NCBI RefSeq assembly: GCF_000298235.1
Contig: NZ_BAHE01000025.1
Span: 1 to 64,000, forward strand
From: Gordonia namibiensis NBRC 108229
GTDB lineage: Bacteria > Actinomycetota > Actinomycetes > Mycobacteriales > Mycobacteriaceae
Direction: 5' to 3'
Length of the DNA stretch: 64,000 bases
Numbering within the stretch: the stretch's first letter is position 1; every line of letters begins with the position of its first letter. The translations under genes were made by a program, and so were the position numbers. Positions 17,036-25,819 of the stretch are shown here, one piece after another. Under the pieces are notes generated by a model that was not told the origin of the DNA, made no database searches, and saw only the letters and a program-made list of their open reading frames with translations.

Positions 17036-18459
17036 TCGGCCGACTTCTCCGTAGGTTCGGGCGCCGTCAGGTGGTGCCGGTCGTCGGGACGGATGGTCAA
17101 CGCTGCCACGAGAACTCCGACGACGACACCCACGAGCGTGTCGCCGACACGGGCGGCCGCGATGCCGGTGCCGGCGGGGTGGCCGATCGAGGTCACCAGT
17201 AGTGCCATGGCGGTGACGAAGGTCGAGGCCAGTGCGTAATTGCGGGTCACCGTCAGTTCCGCGGCGGTCTGGCAGGCCACCACGATCACGACGAGTGGCC
17301 AGTAACCGAGGTCGGCGAAGATCACTGCGGCGGCGAGTAGGGCGCCTGCGGTGTTTCCGAGTAGACGTTGGATGCCGCGCTGAACGGCGTGGCCGTAGTT
17401 CACGCCCTGCAACGTGGCGATCGTGCCGAGTATCGCCCAGAGCGGGTGGTCCAGTCCGACGGCGACCGCCGACATGCCGGCGATCAGCGATGCGACGGCC
17501 ATGCGAGAGGCGCTGAACCACAACGCCTTGTCCATCGCGGCGCGAAGGTAATCCGGGGACGAGGCCGAGACCGGCAGAGGTGTGTCGGGTGTCCGGGGCG
17601 TTCGGATGTCGCTGCGCACCTTGCGGAGTTCGGCCTCCAGTCGCGCGAAGTCGTCCTGCCGGGACAGCCCGGATTCGCGCCCGCAGAGGGCGTTCTCCGC
17701 GGCGTCGAGCAGTGCGATCAGTTCGTGGACGTGTTCGTCGACGCGTCGTTGTGGGGTGAGCGCGATGGTCTCCCGGGCCCGGGTGATCAGCGCTCGCGCA
17801 GCTGCGACCGCCTGGTCGCCCTGCTGTTCGGTTGCCGACACGGCCGCGAGGGCGCGTGCCACGGCCACCCGGGAAGGACTGTGTGGATGGGACAGAGCGG
17901 GGGCCATCGCCACGGCCCAACCGACGAGGCCGCCCAGCGCGGCGGCCCCGGCGGCGGAGGCGGCGTCGGCCCAGGTGTCCGCGAACCCGGCCGCGCCCGC
18001 GGCGGCGAAGATCATGACGACGGGGCCGGGGCCGGTGATCCCGAAGACCAAGGTGAGCCAGTATGCGATACCGGCGCCCGCCGAGACCAGCACCACCTGC
18101 GTCCAGACAGGCGCGCCCGCGACACCGAGGGCGGCGCCGAACGCTGTATAGGCGACGATCAGTCCGGCCACACCCGCGAGCTTGCGGGCCAGTCGGGGAT
18201 AGGGCTCGTATCGGAGGAACGCGGCGGCGAGGGAGCCGAGGGCGGCGAACCCGGCGATCTCGGTCCGGCCGAGCAGGCCGCCGGCAACGAGGACGATCGC
18301 GCCGGCGAGCCCGACGCGCACGGCGATCGCCACGGTGGGGTCGGCGCGACGGAACTCCAGCGTGCTGCGCCACGCGGCCGGGGACACCGAATGCGCCAAT
18401 GCCCTGCGCGAATGCTTCAGGCGGCTGCGGTCACGGGTCGAGGTGGGGGAGTCGGGCAC
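17032..18459 (-). CDS. FUSC-family (aromatic acid exporter-like) integral membrane protein
   Basis: 475 aa with two blocks of hydrophobic helices (about residues 45-185 and 315-455) separated by a charged cytoplasmic stretch rich in Arg/Glu/Ala, the FUSC/YccS/AaeB plan. The second block has FSASRMAVASLIAGMSAVAVGLDHPLWAILG, similar in each half. Such proteins are linked to efflux of aromatic carboxylic acids or stress tolerance. Divergent from a MarR gene 66 bp away, which probably represses it. The direction of transport and the substrate are unknown. Confidence 0.75.
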   Translation of the reverse strand: MPDSPTSTRDRSRLKHSRRALAHSVSPAAWRSTLEFRRADPTVAIAVRVGLAGAIVLVAGGLLGRTEIAGFAALGSLAAAFLRYEPYPRLARKLAGVAGLIVAYTAFGAALGVAGAPVWTQVVLVSAGAGIAYWLTLVFGITGPGPVVMIFAAAGAAGFADTWADAASAAGAAALGGLVGWAVAMAPALSHPHSPSRVAVARALAAVSATEQQGDQAVAAARALITRARETIALTPQRRVDEHVHELIALLDAAENALCGRESGLSRQDDFARLEAELRKVRSDIRTPRTPDTPLPVSASSPDYLRAAMDKALWFSASRMAVASLIAGMSAVAVGLDHPLWAILGTIATLQGVNYGHAVQRGIQRLLGNTAGALLAAAVIFADLGYWPLVVIVVACQTAAELTVTRNYALASTFVTAMALLVTSIGHPAGTGIAAARVGDTLVGVVVGVLVAALTIRPDDRHHLTAPEPTEKSAD

Positions 18460-18467
18460 CCGTCAAC

Positions 18468-18492
18468 GATAATACTTTCTCGGTAAATTATC
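18468..18492. promoter_or_regulatory. AT-rich inverted repeat, candidate MarR operator
   Basis: GATAAT (18468-18473) and ATTATC (18487-18492), 13 bp apart, lie in the 66-bp gap between the divergent FUSC and MarR genes. The AT-rich block stands out from the GC-rich surroundings and probably also contains both -10 regions. Confidence 0.5.
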
Positions 18493-18525
18493 TATGAAAC
18501 ATCTGCGAAGGGTTAGGATCGGCGC

Positions 18526-19023
18526 ATGTCAGAGCCCTCTGCGTCGTCGGATTACGTCGACCGTGCCCGCCGGGAGTGGGCGGCGCAGTATCCCGACCTC
18601 GACATGCGGCCGGTTGATGTCATCGGGCGCATCGTGCGGATCGGCTCGCTGGCCCTCGCACGTTTCGACCGTGACCTCGCTCCTCGCGGGATCACCCGGA
18701 CCGAGTTCGATGTCCTCGGTGCACTCGCGCGTAGCGACGTGCCGCTCCGGGCCAGCGAGGTCACGTCGGTTGCCGGCATCTCCGGGGCGTCGACCACCAA
18801 GAACGTCGAACGACTGGTCGCCATGGGCTTGGTCGAGCGGAAGCGACTCGAACGTGATGGCCGCGTGGTCCTGCTGTCGTTGACTCCAGCAGGGCGTGCA
18901 CTCGTCGACGAGGAGTTCCCCCGCCGCATCGAGAGCGAACATCAGATGCTCGACGATCTCGATGACGAGGAGATCGAGACGCTGGTGAACCTGCTCCGGC
19001 GGGTCACGCGGAACGTCGAGTGA
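18526..19023 (+). CDS. MarR family transcriptional regulator
   Basis: 165 aa. MarR winged helix: ITRTEFDVLGALARSD, LRASEVTSVAGISGASTTKNVERL, then wing ERKRLERDGRVVLLSLTPAGRAL. Divergent from the FUSC membrane protein with a palindromic AT-rich operator between. Convergent with the siderophore-interacting reductase 9 bp downstream; a 6-bp hairpin (19029-19034 with 19042-19047) overlaps that junction. Confidence 0.85.
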   Translation: MSEPSASSDYVDRARREWAAQYPDLDMRPVDVIGRIVRIGSLALARFDRDLAPRGITRTEFDVLGALARSDVPLRASEVTSVAGISGASTTKNVERLVAMGLVERKRLERDGRVVLLSLTPAGRALVDEEFPRRIESEHQMLDDLDDEEIETLVNLLRRVTRNVE

Positions 19024-19032
19024 GCCTGCGGG

Positions 19033-19905
19033 TCAGAGCCCGACCCGTTCGAGCGCCTCGTCGAACTCCTCTGATGCTTCCTTCTCGGTCTTCCCCTCGG
19101 CGAGCGCCTGCCGGTACACCGCGAACAGCTCGGTGCTGCGTTCGGAGTACGCCTGCGTCCAGCGTTCGCTGTCCTGCCGCCAGTAGCCGATGACGTCGTA
19201 GGACTCGCGGCCCCAACGTAATTCGCTGCGCAGGTGTTTGCGGACGGCCCGTGACTCCGACGCCTCCCCGGCGAACCAGCAGTACCCGGCGGCGTCCGGG
19301 AGATCCAGTGCTGCGACGGTCTCGGCCAGCCGGCTCGGGGTTCGTCCGTTGCCGCCGATCAGCGTGATCGTCTCGACCTTCCGCTCGGGTAGGTAGGCGA
19401 GATCGGTCGGCGACGGCACCTCGGCCACCACGGTCACGCAGTCGACGACCGGGAGAGCCTCGATGATCCGCGCTAGCGCGGGGAGTCCGGCGAGGTCGGC
19501 GGCCAGGACGAGGCGGCCGGTGCCGGTCGGTGGCGCGAACCAGCTGCGCGCGTGCGTCATGACGACCTCGTGGCCGGGCTCGGTGCGCTGGGCCCACGTC
19601 GTCGCCGGCCCGGCGGCATGGATCACGAAGTCGACGACGACGGTGCCGGCTGCCGGGTCGGCCGCGCGGATCGAGTAATTGCGCCCGTCCGGCGCGGGGT
19701 CGAGGTCGTAGTAGGCCCAGATTCCGTCGCGGCACTGCATGTCGGGCGTCGAGCGCTGCGATTCGGCAGGGAAGTAGATGCCCACCGCCTCGTCGGCGAC
19801 GCCGGGCAGTCCCAGGCCGGGTAGGTCCGCGACGTCGAATGTCAGTCGTCGCAGGTTGGGCGTCAGGTCGTCGACCCCGCGGACGCGTGCTCTCGAGTAG
19901 CCCAT
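19033..19905 (-). CDS. Siderophore-interacting protein (FAD/NAD(P)H ferric-siderophore reductase)
   Basis: 290 aa. SIP family: N-terminal FAD-binding beta-barrel with RNYSIRAADP, and C-terminal SIP domain with LIGGNGRTPSRL, YCWFAGEASESRAVRKHL and the ending YDVIGYWRQ. It reduces Fe(III)-siderophores in the cytoplasm to free Fe(II). The last about 45 residues (ERWTQAYSERSTELFAVYRQA and beyond) extend past the usual end. The ATG at 19905 has no separate ribosome site because an IdeR-like box abuts it (19905-19923), suggesting iron repression and possibly a leaderless transcript. Confidence 0.88.
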   Translation of the reverse strand: MGYSRARVRGVDDLTPNLRRLTFDVADLPGLGLPGVADEAVGIYFPAESQRSTPDMQCRDGIWAYYDLDPAPDGRNYSIRAADPAAGTVVVDFVIHAAGPATTWAQRTEPGHEVVMTHARSWFAPPTGTGRLVLAADLAGLPALARIIEALPVVDCVTVVAEVPSPTDLAYLPERKVETITLIGGNGRTPSRLAETVAALDLPDAAGYCWFAGEASESRAVRKHLRSELRWGRESYDVIGYWRQDSERWTQAYSERSTELFAVYRQALAEGKTEKEASEEFDEALERVGL

Positions 19906-19923
19906 GAGGCCACCCTAACCTCA
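19905..19923 (-). promoter_or_regulatory. DtxR/IdeR-like iron box
   Basis: On the minus strand TGAGGTTAGGGTGGCCTCA matches the consensus TTAGGTTAGGCTAACCTAA at 14 of 19 positions. The last base is the A of the siderophore-reductase ATG. The location fits repression by iron-loaded IdeR/DtxR. Confidence 0.6.
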
Positions 19924-20011
19924 CTACCGGTGGACACCCGGGGTCTGGCCTCTGTTACTAGGATATGCAACCATCTGTGGAGGCCTGTCGGTGTGGAGAG
20001 GAGTTTCGATC

Positions 20012-21085
20012 GTGTCGGAACAATCAGTGCTGGTCCCGTCTGTCCTGACGGAGGAGAACGGGTCGGCGCGGTCGCTGATCCTCAACCGTCCGAAGTCGAT
20101 CAATGCGATCGACCACGAGATGGCCACCGAGATCGCGGAGCGACTCGACGAATGGGCCGGTGACGACGCGGTTCAGGCCGTCGTTCTCTACGGCGCCGGC
20201 GAGCGCGGGCTGTGCGCGGGCGGCGACATCGTCGCGATCCACCGCGACGCCTCGGCGCTCAGCGGCAATCCCGACTCCACCGACATCGAGGCCGAGAACT
20301 CGCCGTCGGCGAAGTTCTGGTTCGACGAGTACCGACTCAACGCGGCGATCTCGAGCTACCCCAAGAGCTACGTCGCGATCATGGATGGCATCGTCATGGG
20401 CGGCGGTGTCGGCGTCTCCGCACACGGCAACGTGCGCATCGTGACCGACCGCACCCGTCTGGCCATGCCCGAGGTCGGCATCGGCTTCGTCCCCGATGTC
20501 GGTGGTACACACCTGCTCTCGCGGGTCCCGGACGGGCTCGGCCTGTACGCGGGCCTCACCGCGGCCCACCTCCGCGGCGCCGACGCCATCGCCATGGGTC
20601 TCGCCGACCACTTCGTCCCCTCCGAGTCGCTGCCGGCGTTCATCGAGGCCATCGGAACGACGGGAGTCGACGCCGCGATCGCGGAGTACGCCACCGAGGC
20701 TCCCGAGTCCGAGCTCGCCGCCCAGCGGGAGTGGATCTCCGAAGCCTTTGCCGCCGAGACCATCTCGGAGATCATCGAACGGTGCCGCGCGGTCGGCACC
20801 GAAGCGGCGACCAAGACCGCCGACACCATCGCGGCCAAGAGCCCCACCGCGCTGGCGGTCACGCTGCGCTCGCTGCGCGAGGCCGCGAACGACGCGACCC
20901 TCGAGGACACCCTGGTCCGCGAATACCGCGTCTCCCTCCGGTGCCTCCTGCATCCCGACATGGCCGAGGGTATCCGCGCGCAGGTCATCGACAAGGACCG
21001 CAACCCGAATTGGGCAGAATTCTCGGAGGCGGGCGTCGACGCGTTCTTCGCGCCGCTGCCGCACGACCTGACGTTCCCTGCCTGA
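20012..21085 (+). CDS. 3-hydroxyisobutyryl-CoA hydrolase-like crotonase
   Basis: 357 aa, longer than simple enoyl-CoA hydratases and as expected for 3-hydroxyisobutyryl-CoA hydrolase of valine breakdown. Motifs: LNRPKSINAID, GLCAGGDIVAIH, DGIVMGGGVGVS, AMPEVGIGFVPDVGG and the long C-terminal HIBCH part ending HPDMAEGIRAQVIDKDRNPNW. The GTG at 20012 is chosen because AGAGGAG precedes it; a GTG at 19991 is in frame. An enoyl-CoA hydratase follows 30 bp later, probably in one operon. Confidence 0.82.
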   Translation: MSEQSVLVPSVLTEENGSARSLILNRPKSINAIDHEMATEIAERLDEWAGDDAVQAVVLYGAGERGLCAGGDIVAIHRDASALSGNPDSTDIEAENSPSAKFWFDEYRLNAAISSYPKSYVAIMDGIVMGGGVGVSAHGNVRIVTDRTRLAMPEVGIGFVPDVGGTHLLSRVPDGLGLYAGLTAAHLRGADAIAMGLADHFVPSESLPAFIEAIGTTGVDAAIAEYATEAPESELAAQREWISEAFAAETISEIIERCRAVGTEAATKTADTIAAKSPTALAVTLRSLREAANDATLEDTLVREYRVSLRCLLHPDMAEGIRAQVIDKDRNPNWAEFSEAGVDAFFAPLPHDLTFPA

Positions 21086-21115
21086 CCGACCACCTCAACC
21101 GGAAGAAGGACACTC

Positions 21116-21892
21116 GTGACCGAATACCAGACCATCCTCGTCGAACGCCGCGGCCGCGTCGGCATCATCACCCTCAACCGTCCGAAGGCGCTCAACGCCC
21201 TCAACTCCGAGCTCATGAACGAAGTGGTCGGCGTCGTCAAGGAATTCGACGTCGACGACGCCATCGGTGCCATCGTCATCACCGGTTCGGAGAAGGCGTT
21301 CGCCGCCGGTGCGGACATCAAGGAGATGTCGACCAAGACCTACGCCGAGGTCGCCAACCAGCAGTTCTTCGGCGCCTGGGACGAGCTGGCACGCACCCGC
21401 ACCCCGATCGTCGCCGCGGTCACCGGCTACGCCCTCGGCGGCGGCTGTGAGCTCGCCATGCTCTGCGACTTCATCATCGCCGGCGACAACGCCGTCTTCG
21501 GTCAGCCGGAGATCAACCTCGGTGTCATCCCGGGCATCGGTGGCTCGCAGCGCCTCACCCGCGCCGTCGGCAAGGCCAAGGCGATGGACATGATCCTCAC
21601 CGGCCGCAACATGAAGGTCGAAGAGGCCGAGCGTGCGGGCCTCGTGTCGCGCGTCTTCCCCAAGGAAGAAGCCCTCGCCAAGGCCATCGAGATCGCCGAG
21701 GTCATCGCCTCGAAGTCGCTCATCGCGTCGGCCCTCGCCAAGGAGGCCGTCAACCGCGCGTTCGAGTCGGGTCTGACCGAAGGCGTCCGCGCCGAGCGTG
21801 GCCTGTTCTACTCGACGTTCGCCACCGACGACCAGACCGAGGGCATGGCCGCCTTCGTCGAGAAGCGGGACCCGATCTTCACGCACCGCTGA
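21116..21892 (+). CDS. Enoyl-CoA hydratase
   Basis: 258 aa, the usual length. Complete hydratase site: [36 protein letters not shown] with the first catalytic Glu, and [15 protein letters not shown] with the second. It hydrates 2-enoyl-CoAs in beta-oxidation or amino acid breakdown. Starts at GTG 21116 after AAGAAGGA, 30 bp downstream of the hydroxyisobutyryl-CoA hydrolase, so it is likely part of branched-chain amino acid or fatty acid catabolism. Confidence 0.9.
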   Translation: MTEYQTILVERRGRVGIITLNRPKALNALNSELMNEVVGVVKEFDVDDAIGAIVITGSEKAFAAGADIKEMSTKTYAEVANQQFFGAWDELARTRTPIVAAVTGYALGGGCELAMLCDFIIAGDNAVFGQPEINLGVIPGIGGSQRLTRAVGKAKAMDMILTGRNMKVEEAERAGLVSRVFPKEEALAKAIEIAEVIASKSLIASALAKEAVNRAFESGLTEGVRAERGLFYSTFATDDQTEGMAAFVEKRDPIFTHR

Positions 21893-21927
21893 TAGTTCGC
21901 GAAAATCGCTGCGTCGCAATCGATCTT

Positions 21928-22030
21928 GCTCCCTGAGGTGCGAGGAGCGATAGCGACGAGCCTCGAAGGGCCTGGTGAGTGATTCTCGCCAGGCCCTTCG
22001 TGACGCTCGCAAGCTCGCTCCTCAGGGAGC
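21928..22030. repeat. Large cruciform intergenic repeat (family A, copy 2)
   Basis: Outer perfect 11-bp arms GCTCCCTGAGG (21928-21938) and CCTCAGGGAGC (22020-22030) enclose an inner 12-bp stem CGAAGGGCCTGG (21964-21975) with its complement at 21989-22000. It carries the GAGGTGCGAGGAGCGATAGC segment in inverted orientation relative to copy 1. It separates the convergent enoyl-CoA hydratase and LysR genes, so a bidirectional terminator role is likely. Confidence 0.75.
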
Positions 22031-22043
22031 ACAAGGGCGGCGT

Positions 22044-22934
22044 TCAGGAGAGAGTGCGGAGCACCTCCACCGCCCGGTCGACGAGCGGTGTCCGACGCGC
22101 CGCCGCATAGGCGGCCGCCAGGTCGACGTGGTCGATGGGTGCGGACAGGGGCCGGTAGACGACGCCGGCCACGCCGAGGGCCGAGGTCGGCTCGGGCACG
22201 ATGGCCACGCCGAGCCCGGCCGCGACCAGTGTCACCAGCGTCGACGTCTCCTCGACCTCGTGCCGGATGCGCGGCACGAATCCTGCGCGTTCCGACGTGG
22301 CGGCCAGGACTCCGGCGATGACCGACCGGCCGCCACCGACATGTGAGATGAAGTCCTCGCCGCGGAGCTGCGCGATGTCCACCGCCTGGTCCTCGGGGGT
22401 CGCGGTGAGCGGGTGATCGGCAGGGAACGCGACGATCAGGCGGTCCGTTCGGATCGACTCCACGTGCAGCCCGTGCGTCTCCACCGGCATCCGTAGCAGG
22501 GCCAGGTCGATGTCGCCCGACTCCAGGGCGGCCAGCTGTTCGGGGGCCAGCATCTCGCCGCGGACGCTGACGTCGACGTCGGGCAGCTCGTCGCGCAGAG
22601 CTCGCACGAAGCGGGGCAGCAGCGAGTAGGTTGCCGACCCGACGCATCCGATGGCCAGGTTCCCCTGCCGACCGTCGGCGATACGCTGCGCCCGGCGTCC
22701 CGCGGCGTCGACGGAATCGAGGATGGCCTCGACCTGACGGAGGTAGTCCTCGCCGGCGGCGGTCAGCTCGACGCGGCGCGTGGACCGGACGAGCAGGGCG
22801 ACGCCGAGTTCCTCCTCGAGTTGCCGGATCTGCTGGGACAGCGGCGGCTGGGCGATGTGCAGGCGTTGGGCCGCGCGGCCGAAGTGCAGTTCCTCGGCGA
22901 CGGCGCGAAAGTACCGCAGGTGGCGCAGCTCCAT
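22044..22934 (-). CDS. LysR family transcriptional regulator of the pca genes
   Basis: 296 aa LysR protein. N-terminal [43 protein letters not shown]. The C-terminal periplasmic-binding-like effector domain includes RGEMLAPEQLAALESGDIDLAL. It is of the BenM/CatM/CatR type by its start and length. Divergent from pcaF with 90 bp between containing TTGATA-N9-TATCAA. It therefore most likely activates pcaFDIJ in response to a pathway intermediate (muconate or 3-oxoadipate); the ligand is not visible in sequence. Confidence 0.85.
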   Translation of the reverse strand: MELRHLRYFRAVAEELHFGRAAQRLHIAQPPLSQQIRQLEEELGVALLVRSTRRVELTAAGEDYLRQVEAILDSVDAAGRRAQRIADGRQGNLAIGCVGSATYSLLPRFVRALRDELPDVDVSVRGEMLAPEQLAALESGDIDLALLRMPVETHGLHVESIRTDRLIVAFPADHPLTATPEDQAVDIAQLRGEDFISHVGGGRSVIAGVLAATSERAGFVPRIRHEVEETSTLVTLVAAGLGVAIVPEPTSALGVAGVVYRPLSAPIDHVDLAAAYAAARRTPLVDRAVEVLRTLS

Positions 22935-22950
22935 GCGGCCATCCTACGCA

Positions 22951-22997
22951 TTGATACTCCTGACATATCAAAGATGTCCAAATGGATACTTCTCCAT
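22951..22997. promoter_or_regulatory. LysR-type operator pair in front of pcaF
   Basis: TTGATA (22951-22956) N9 TATCAA (22966-22971) is a perfect LTTR-like dyad. A second dyad, ATGGA (22982-22986) and TCCAT (22993-22997), lies about one and a half turns nearer pcaF. This is the usual recognition-site plus activation-site arrangement of LysR activators. Confidence 0.6.
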
Positions 22998-23024
22998 ATA
23001 GCTGCAGGTACCTAGGCTGGACGC

Positions 23025-24260
23025 ATGGCTACTTCGACTACCGCGGACACGGACATCGTTCTCTGTTCACCCCTGCGCACCCCCGTCGGGCGCATGGGTG
23101 GGGCGCTTTCCTCCGTGCCGGTCACCCGCCTGGCAGCCGACCTGCTGAAGGAGCTGACGACGCGAACCGGCCTCGGCGAGGGCGACATCGACGACGTCAT
23201 CCTCGGACAGGGGTACGCGAGCGGTGAGTCGCCGGCGCTCGGGCGCATCGCGGCCCTCGACGCCGGTCTCGGCGTGGGTGTCCCCGGCATGCAGGTCGAT
23301 CGCCGGTGCGGTTCGGGCCTGCAGGCGATCCTGACCGCGGCGTCGTCGGTGGCGACTGGCGGCGCGCGTCTCGTGGTCGCCGGTGGTGCCGAGTCGATGT
23401 CCAATGTCGAGCACTACGCTCTCGGCCTTCGGTCGGGGATCAAGCAGGGTGGCGTCGAACTGATGGATCGCCTCGATCGCGGACGCCTCACCGCCGGCGG
23501 CGAATCGCATCCGGTGCGCGGCGGCATGATCGAGACCGCCGAGAACCTGCGTGCGAAGTACGGCATCTCCCGCGCCGACCAGGACGAGTACGCCGCGCGG
23601 TCGCACCACCGGGCCGTCGCCGCGCATGATGAGGGTCGCTTCGCCGACGAACTCGTGCCGGTCACGATCCCCGGACGCCGCGGCAAGCCCGACACCGTCA
23701 TCGACCGTGACGAGCACCCGCGCGCCGACGCCACCGCGGAATCGCTCGGCAAGCTGCGCCCCATCCGGCTCAAGCTCGACGCGGAGTCCACGGTCACCGC
23801 CGGCAACGCGTCCGGACAGAACGACGGCGCGGCCATGTGCGTGGTGACCACCCGCGCCGAAGCACAGCGTCGTGGACTGGAACCCCTTCTCGCCCTGCGT
23901 TCCTGGGCCGTGACCGGATGTGAGCCCGAGACGATGGGTATCGGTCCGGTCAGCGCCACGGCCGCTGCCCTCGACCGCGCTGACCTCACCCTCGACGAGA
24001 TCGACCTGATCGAACTCAACGAAGCCTTCGCCGCACAGGTCCTCGCCTGCCTCGACGAGTGGAAGATCGACGCCGGCGACGAACGGCTGAACCCCAACGG
24101 TTCCGGGATCTCCCTCGGCCACCCGATCGGTGCGACCGGCGGTCGAATACTCGCCACCGCCGCCTACGAGGCACGACGCCGCGAGGCGCGCTACGTCCTC
24201 GAGACCATGTGCATCGGCGGCGGCCAGGGTCTCGCCGCGATCTTCGAGGCCACCCGATGA
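23025..24260 (+). CDS. pcaF: 3-oxoadipyl-CoA thiolase
   Basis: 411 aa thiolase. Active Cys95 (DRRCGSGLQ), NEAFAAQ, His366 (GISLGHPIGATGG) and Cys396 (CIGGGQG) are all present. Thiolytic cleavage of 3-oxoadipyl-CoA to succinyl-CoA and acetyl-CoA is the last step of the beta-ketoadipate pathway. The assignment over a generic acetyl-CoA acyltransferase rests on the operon: it overlaps pcaD by 4 bp (ATGA) and is followed by pcaI and pcaJ. Divergent from a LysR regulator. Confidence 0.87.
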   Translation: MATSTTADTDIVLCSPLRTPVGRMGGALSSVPVTRLAADLLKELTTRTGLGEGDIDDVILGQGYASGESPALGRIAALDAGLGVGVPGMQVDRRCGSGLQAILTAASSVATGGARLVVAGGAESMSNVEHYALGLRSGIKQGGVELMDRLDRGRLTAGGESHPVRGGMIETAENLRAKYGISRADQDEYAARSHHRAVAAHDEGRFADELVPVTIPGRRGKPDTVIDRDEHPRADATAESLGKLRPIRLKLDAESTVTAGNASGQNDGAAMCVVTTRAEAQRRGLEPLLALRSWAVTGCEPETMGIGPVSATAAALDRADLTLDEIDLIELNEAFAAQVLACLDEWKIDAGDERLNPNGSGISLGHPIGATGGRILATAAYEARRREARYVLETMCIGGGQGLAAIFEATR

Positions 24261-25030
24261 GCGCCCCGGTGCAGGTACATGCAGTCGTGTCGGGTCGTCC
24301 CGACGGTCCCACGATCGTCCTGTCGAACTCGCTCGGGTCCACGCATCGCATGTGGGATGCGCAGCTGGCCGCACTTGAAGCGCGGTTCCGCGTCGTCCGC
24401 TACGACACCCGCGGCCACGGAGAATCCCCGGTTCCCAAGGGGCCGTACACGATCAACGACCTCGCCGACGACGTGATCGCCCTGCTCGACCGTCTCGACA
24501 TCGAGCGTGCTCACCTCGTGGGGCTCTCGCTCGGTGGCATGACCATGATGCGGGTCGCCGCCCGGAATCCCGAACGGGTCAACCGGGTCGCGTTGTTCTG
24601 CACCGGAGCTCAGCTCCCGCCGCGGGAATCCTGGCTCGACCGGGCGGCCACGGTACGCGAACAGGGCACCGGTGCCGTCGCCGAATCCGTTGTGCAGCGG
24701 TGGTTCACGCCCGAATACCTCAGCACCTACGGGGAGTCCCGGAAGTACCACGAGGACATGGTCGCCGCGACCCCGGCCGAGGGGTACGCCTCGTGCTGCG
24801 AGGTCATCGCCGAGATGGATCTCCGCGGCGACCTGCCGTCGATCGCGGTACCGACACTGGCCATCGCCGGCTCCGACGACCCGGCGACCCCGCCCGCCAA
24901 ACTCGAGGAGATCGCCGCCAACGTCCAGAACGGCCGCCTCCTCGTCGTCCCCGACGCGGCGCACCTGGCCAACGCCCAGCAGCCCGACATCATCAACCCC
25001 GCACTGATCGAACACCTGGAGCAGCAATGA
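24257..25030 (+). CDS. pcaD: 3-oxoadipate enol-lactonase
   Basis: 257 aa alpha/beta hydrolase. Nucleophile Ser91 (GLSLGG), acid AGSDDPATP, base His in PDAAHLANAQQP. The N-terminus VVSGRPDGPTIVLSNSLG and RFRVVRYDTRGHGES are typical of PcaD. It hydrolyses 3-oxoadipate enol-lactone, the product of CatC, to 3-oxoadipate. The ATG overlaps pcaF by 4 bp and its own stop overlaps pcaI (ATGA). There is no fused carboxymuconolactone decarboxylase domain as in PcaL proteins. Confidence 0.88.
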   Translation: MSAPVQVHAVVSGRPDGPTIVLSNSLGSTHRMWDAQLAALEARFRVVRYDTRGHGESPVPKGPYTINDLADDVIALLDRLDIERAHLVGLSLGGMTMMRVAARNPERVNRVALFCTGAQLPPRESWLDRAATVREQGTGAVAESVVQRWFTPEYLSTYGESRKYHEDMVAATPAEGYASCCEVIAEMDLRGDLPSIAVPTLAIAGSDDPATPPAKLEEIAANVQNGRLLVVPDAAHLANAQQPDIINPALIEHLEQQ

Positions 25031-25809
25031 GTTACGACAAAGTGGCCGCCTCGGCCGCCGACGCCGTCGCCGACATCCCCGACGGGGCGAGCCTCGCGGT
25101 GGGCGGCTTCGGTCTCGCCGGCATCCCGGGATTCCTCATCGACGCACTCCTCGCCCAGGGCGCGAAGAACCTCACCATCGTGTCCAACAACTGCGGCGTC
25201 GACGGAGCGGGACTCGGTCTGCTGCTCGAGAACCGTCGCATCGACAAGGTGATCGCCTCGTACATCGGCGAGAACAAGGAGTTCGGACGCCAATTCCTCT
25301 CCGGTGAGGTCACCGTCGAACTCACCCCGCAGGGCACCCTCGCCGAGCGGATGCGTGCCGGCGGCGCCGGAATCGGCGCCTTCTTCACCCCCACGGGCGT
25401 CGGCACCCTCGTCGAAGAAGGTGGCCTGCCGTGGCGCTACAACGCCGACGGTACCGTCGCCGAGGCCTCCCCGCCCAAGGAGGTCCGCACCTTCAACGGC
25501 AAGCCGATGGTGCTCGAGGAAGCGATCGTCACCGACTACGCACTGATCCGTGCCGCGGTCGTCGACACCGCCGGCAACTGCCGATTCCATGCTGCCGCAC
25601 GCAACTTCAACCCGCCGGCCGCGATGGCGGGCCGCACGACGATCGTCGAGGCGGAGAGGGTCGTCGAGGTCGGCGAACTCGGACCCGACGAGATCCATCT
25701 GCCGGGCATCTTCGTCCAGCGCATTCTCGAACTGACCCCGGAACAGGCCTCGCGCAAGGGGATCGAGAAGCGCACCATCCGCGAACGCCCCACCGTCGCC
25801 ACCGTTTAG
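25027..25809 (+). CDS. pcaI: 3-oxoadipate CoA-transferase subunit A
   Basis: 260 aa class I CoA transferase alpha subunit. Motifs: [47 protein letters not shown], and the end RTIRERP. With PcaJ it transfers CoA from succinyl-CoA to 3-oxoadipate. The ATG overlaps the pcaD stop; pcaJ starts 10 bp after its stop behind AGGAG. The family also includes acetoacetate transferases, but the operon makes oxoadipate the clear choice. Confidence 0.88.
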   Translation: MSYDKVAASAADAVADIPDGASLAVGGFGLAGIPGFLIDALLAQGAKNLTIVSNNCGVDGAGLGLLLENRRIDKVIASYIGENKEFGRQFLSGEVTVELTPQGTLAERMRAGGAGIGAFFTPTGVGTLVEEGGLPWRYNADGTVAEASPPKEVRTFNGKPMVLEEAIVTDYALIRAAVVDTAGNCRFHAAARNFNPPAAMAGRTTIVEAERVVEVGELGPDEIHLPGIFVQRILELTPEQASRKGIEKRTIRERPTVATV

Positions 25810-25819
25810 GAGAGCTGCC

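Noticed and set aside
17368..18486. Plus-strand open frame of 372 codons across the FUSC gene
   Set aside because: No hydrophobic or catalytic pattern; the minus strand encodes a clear membrane protein.
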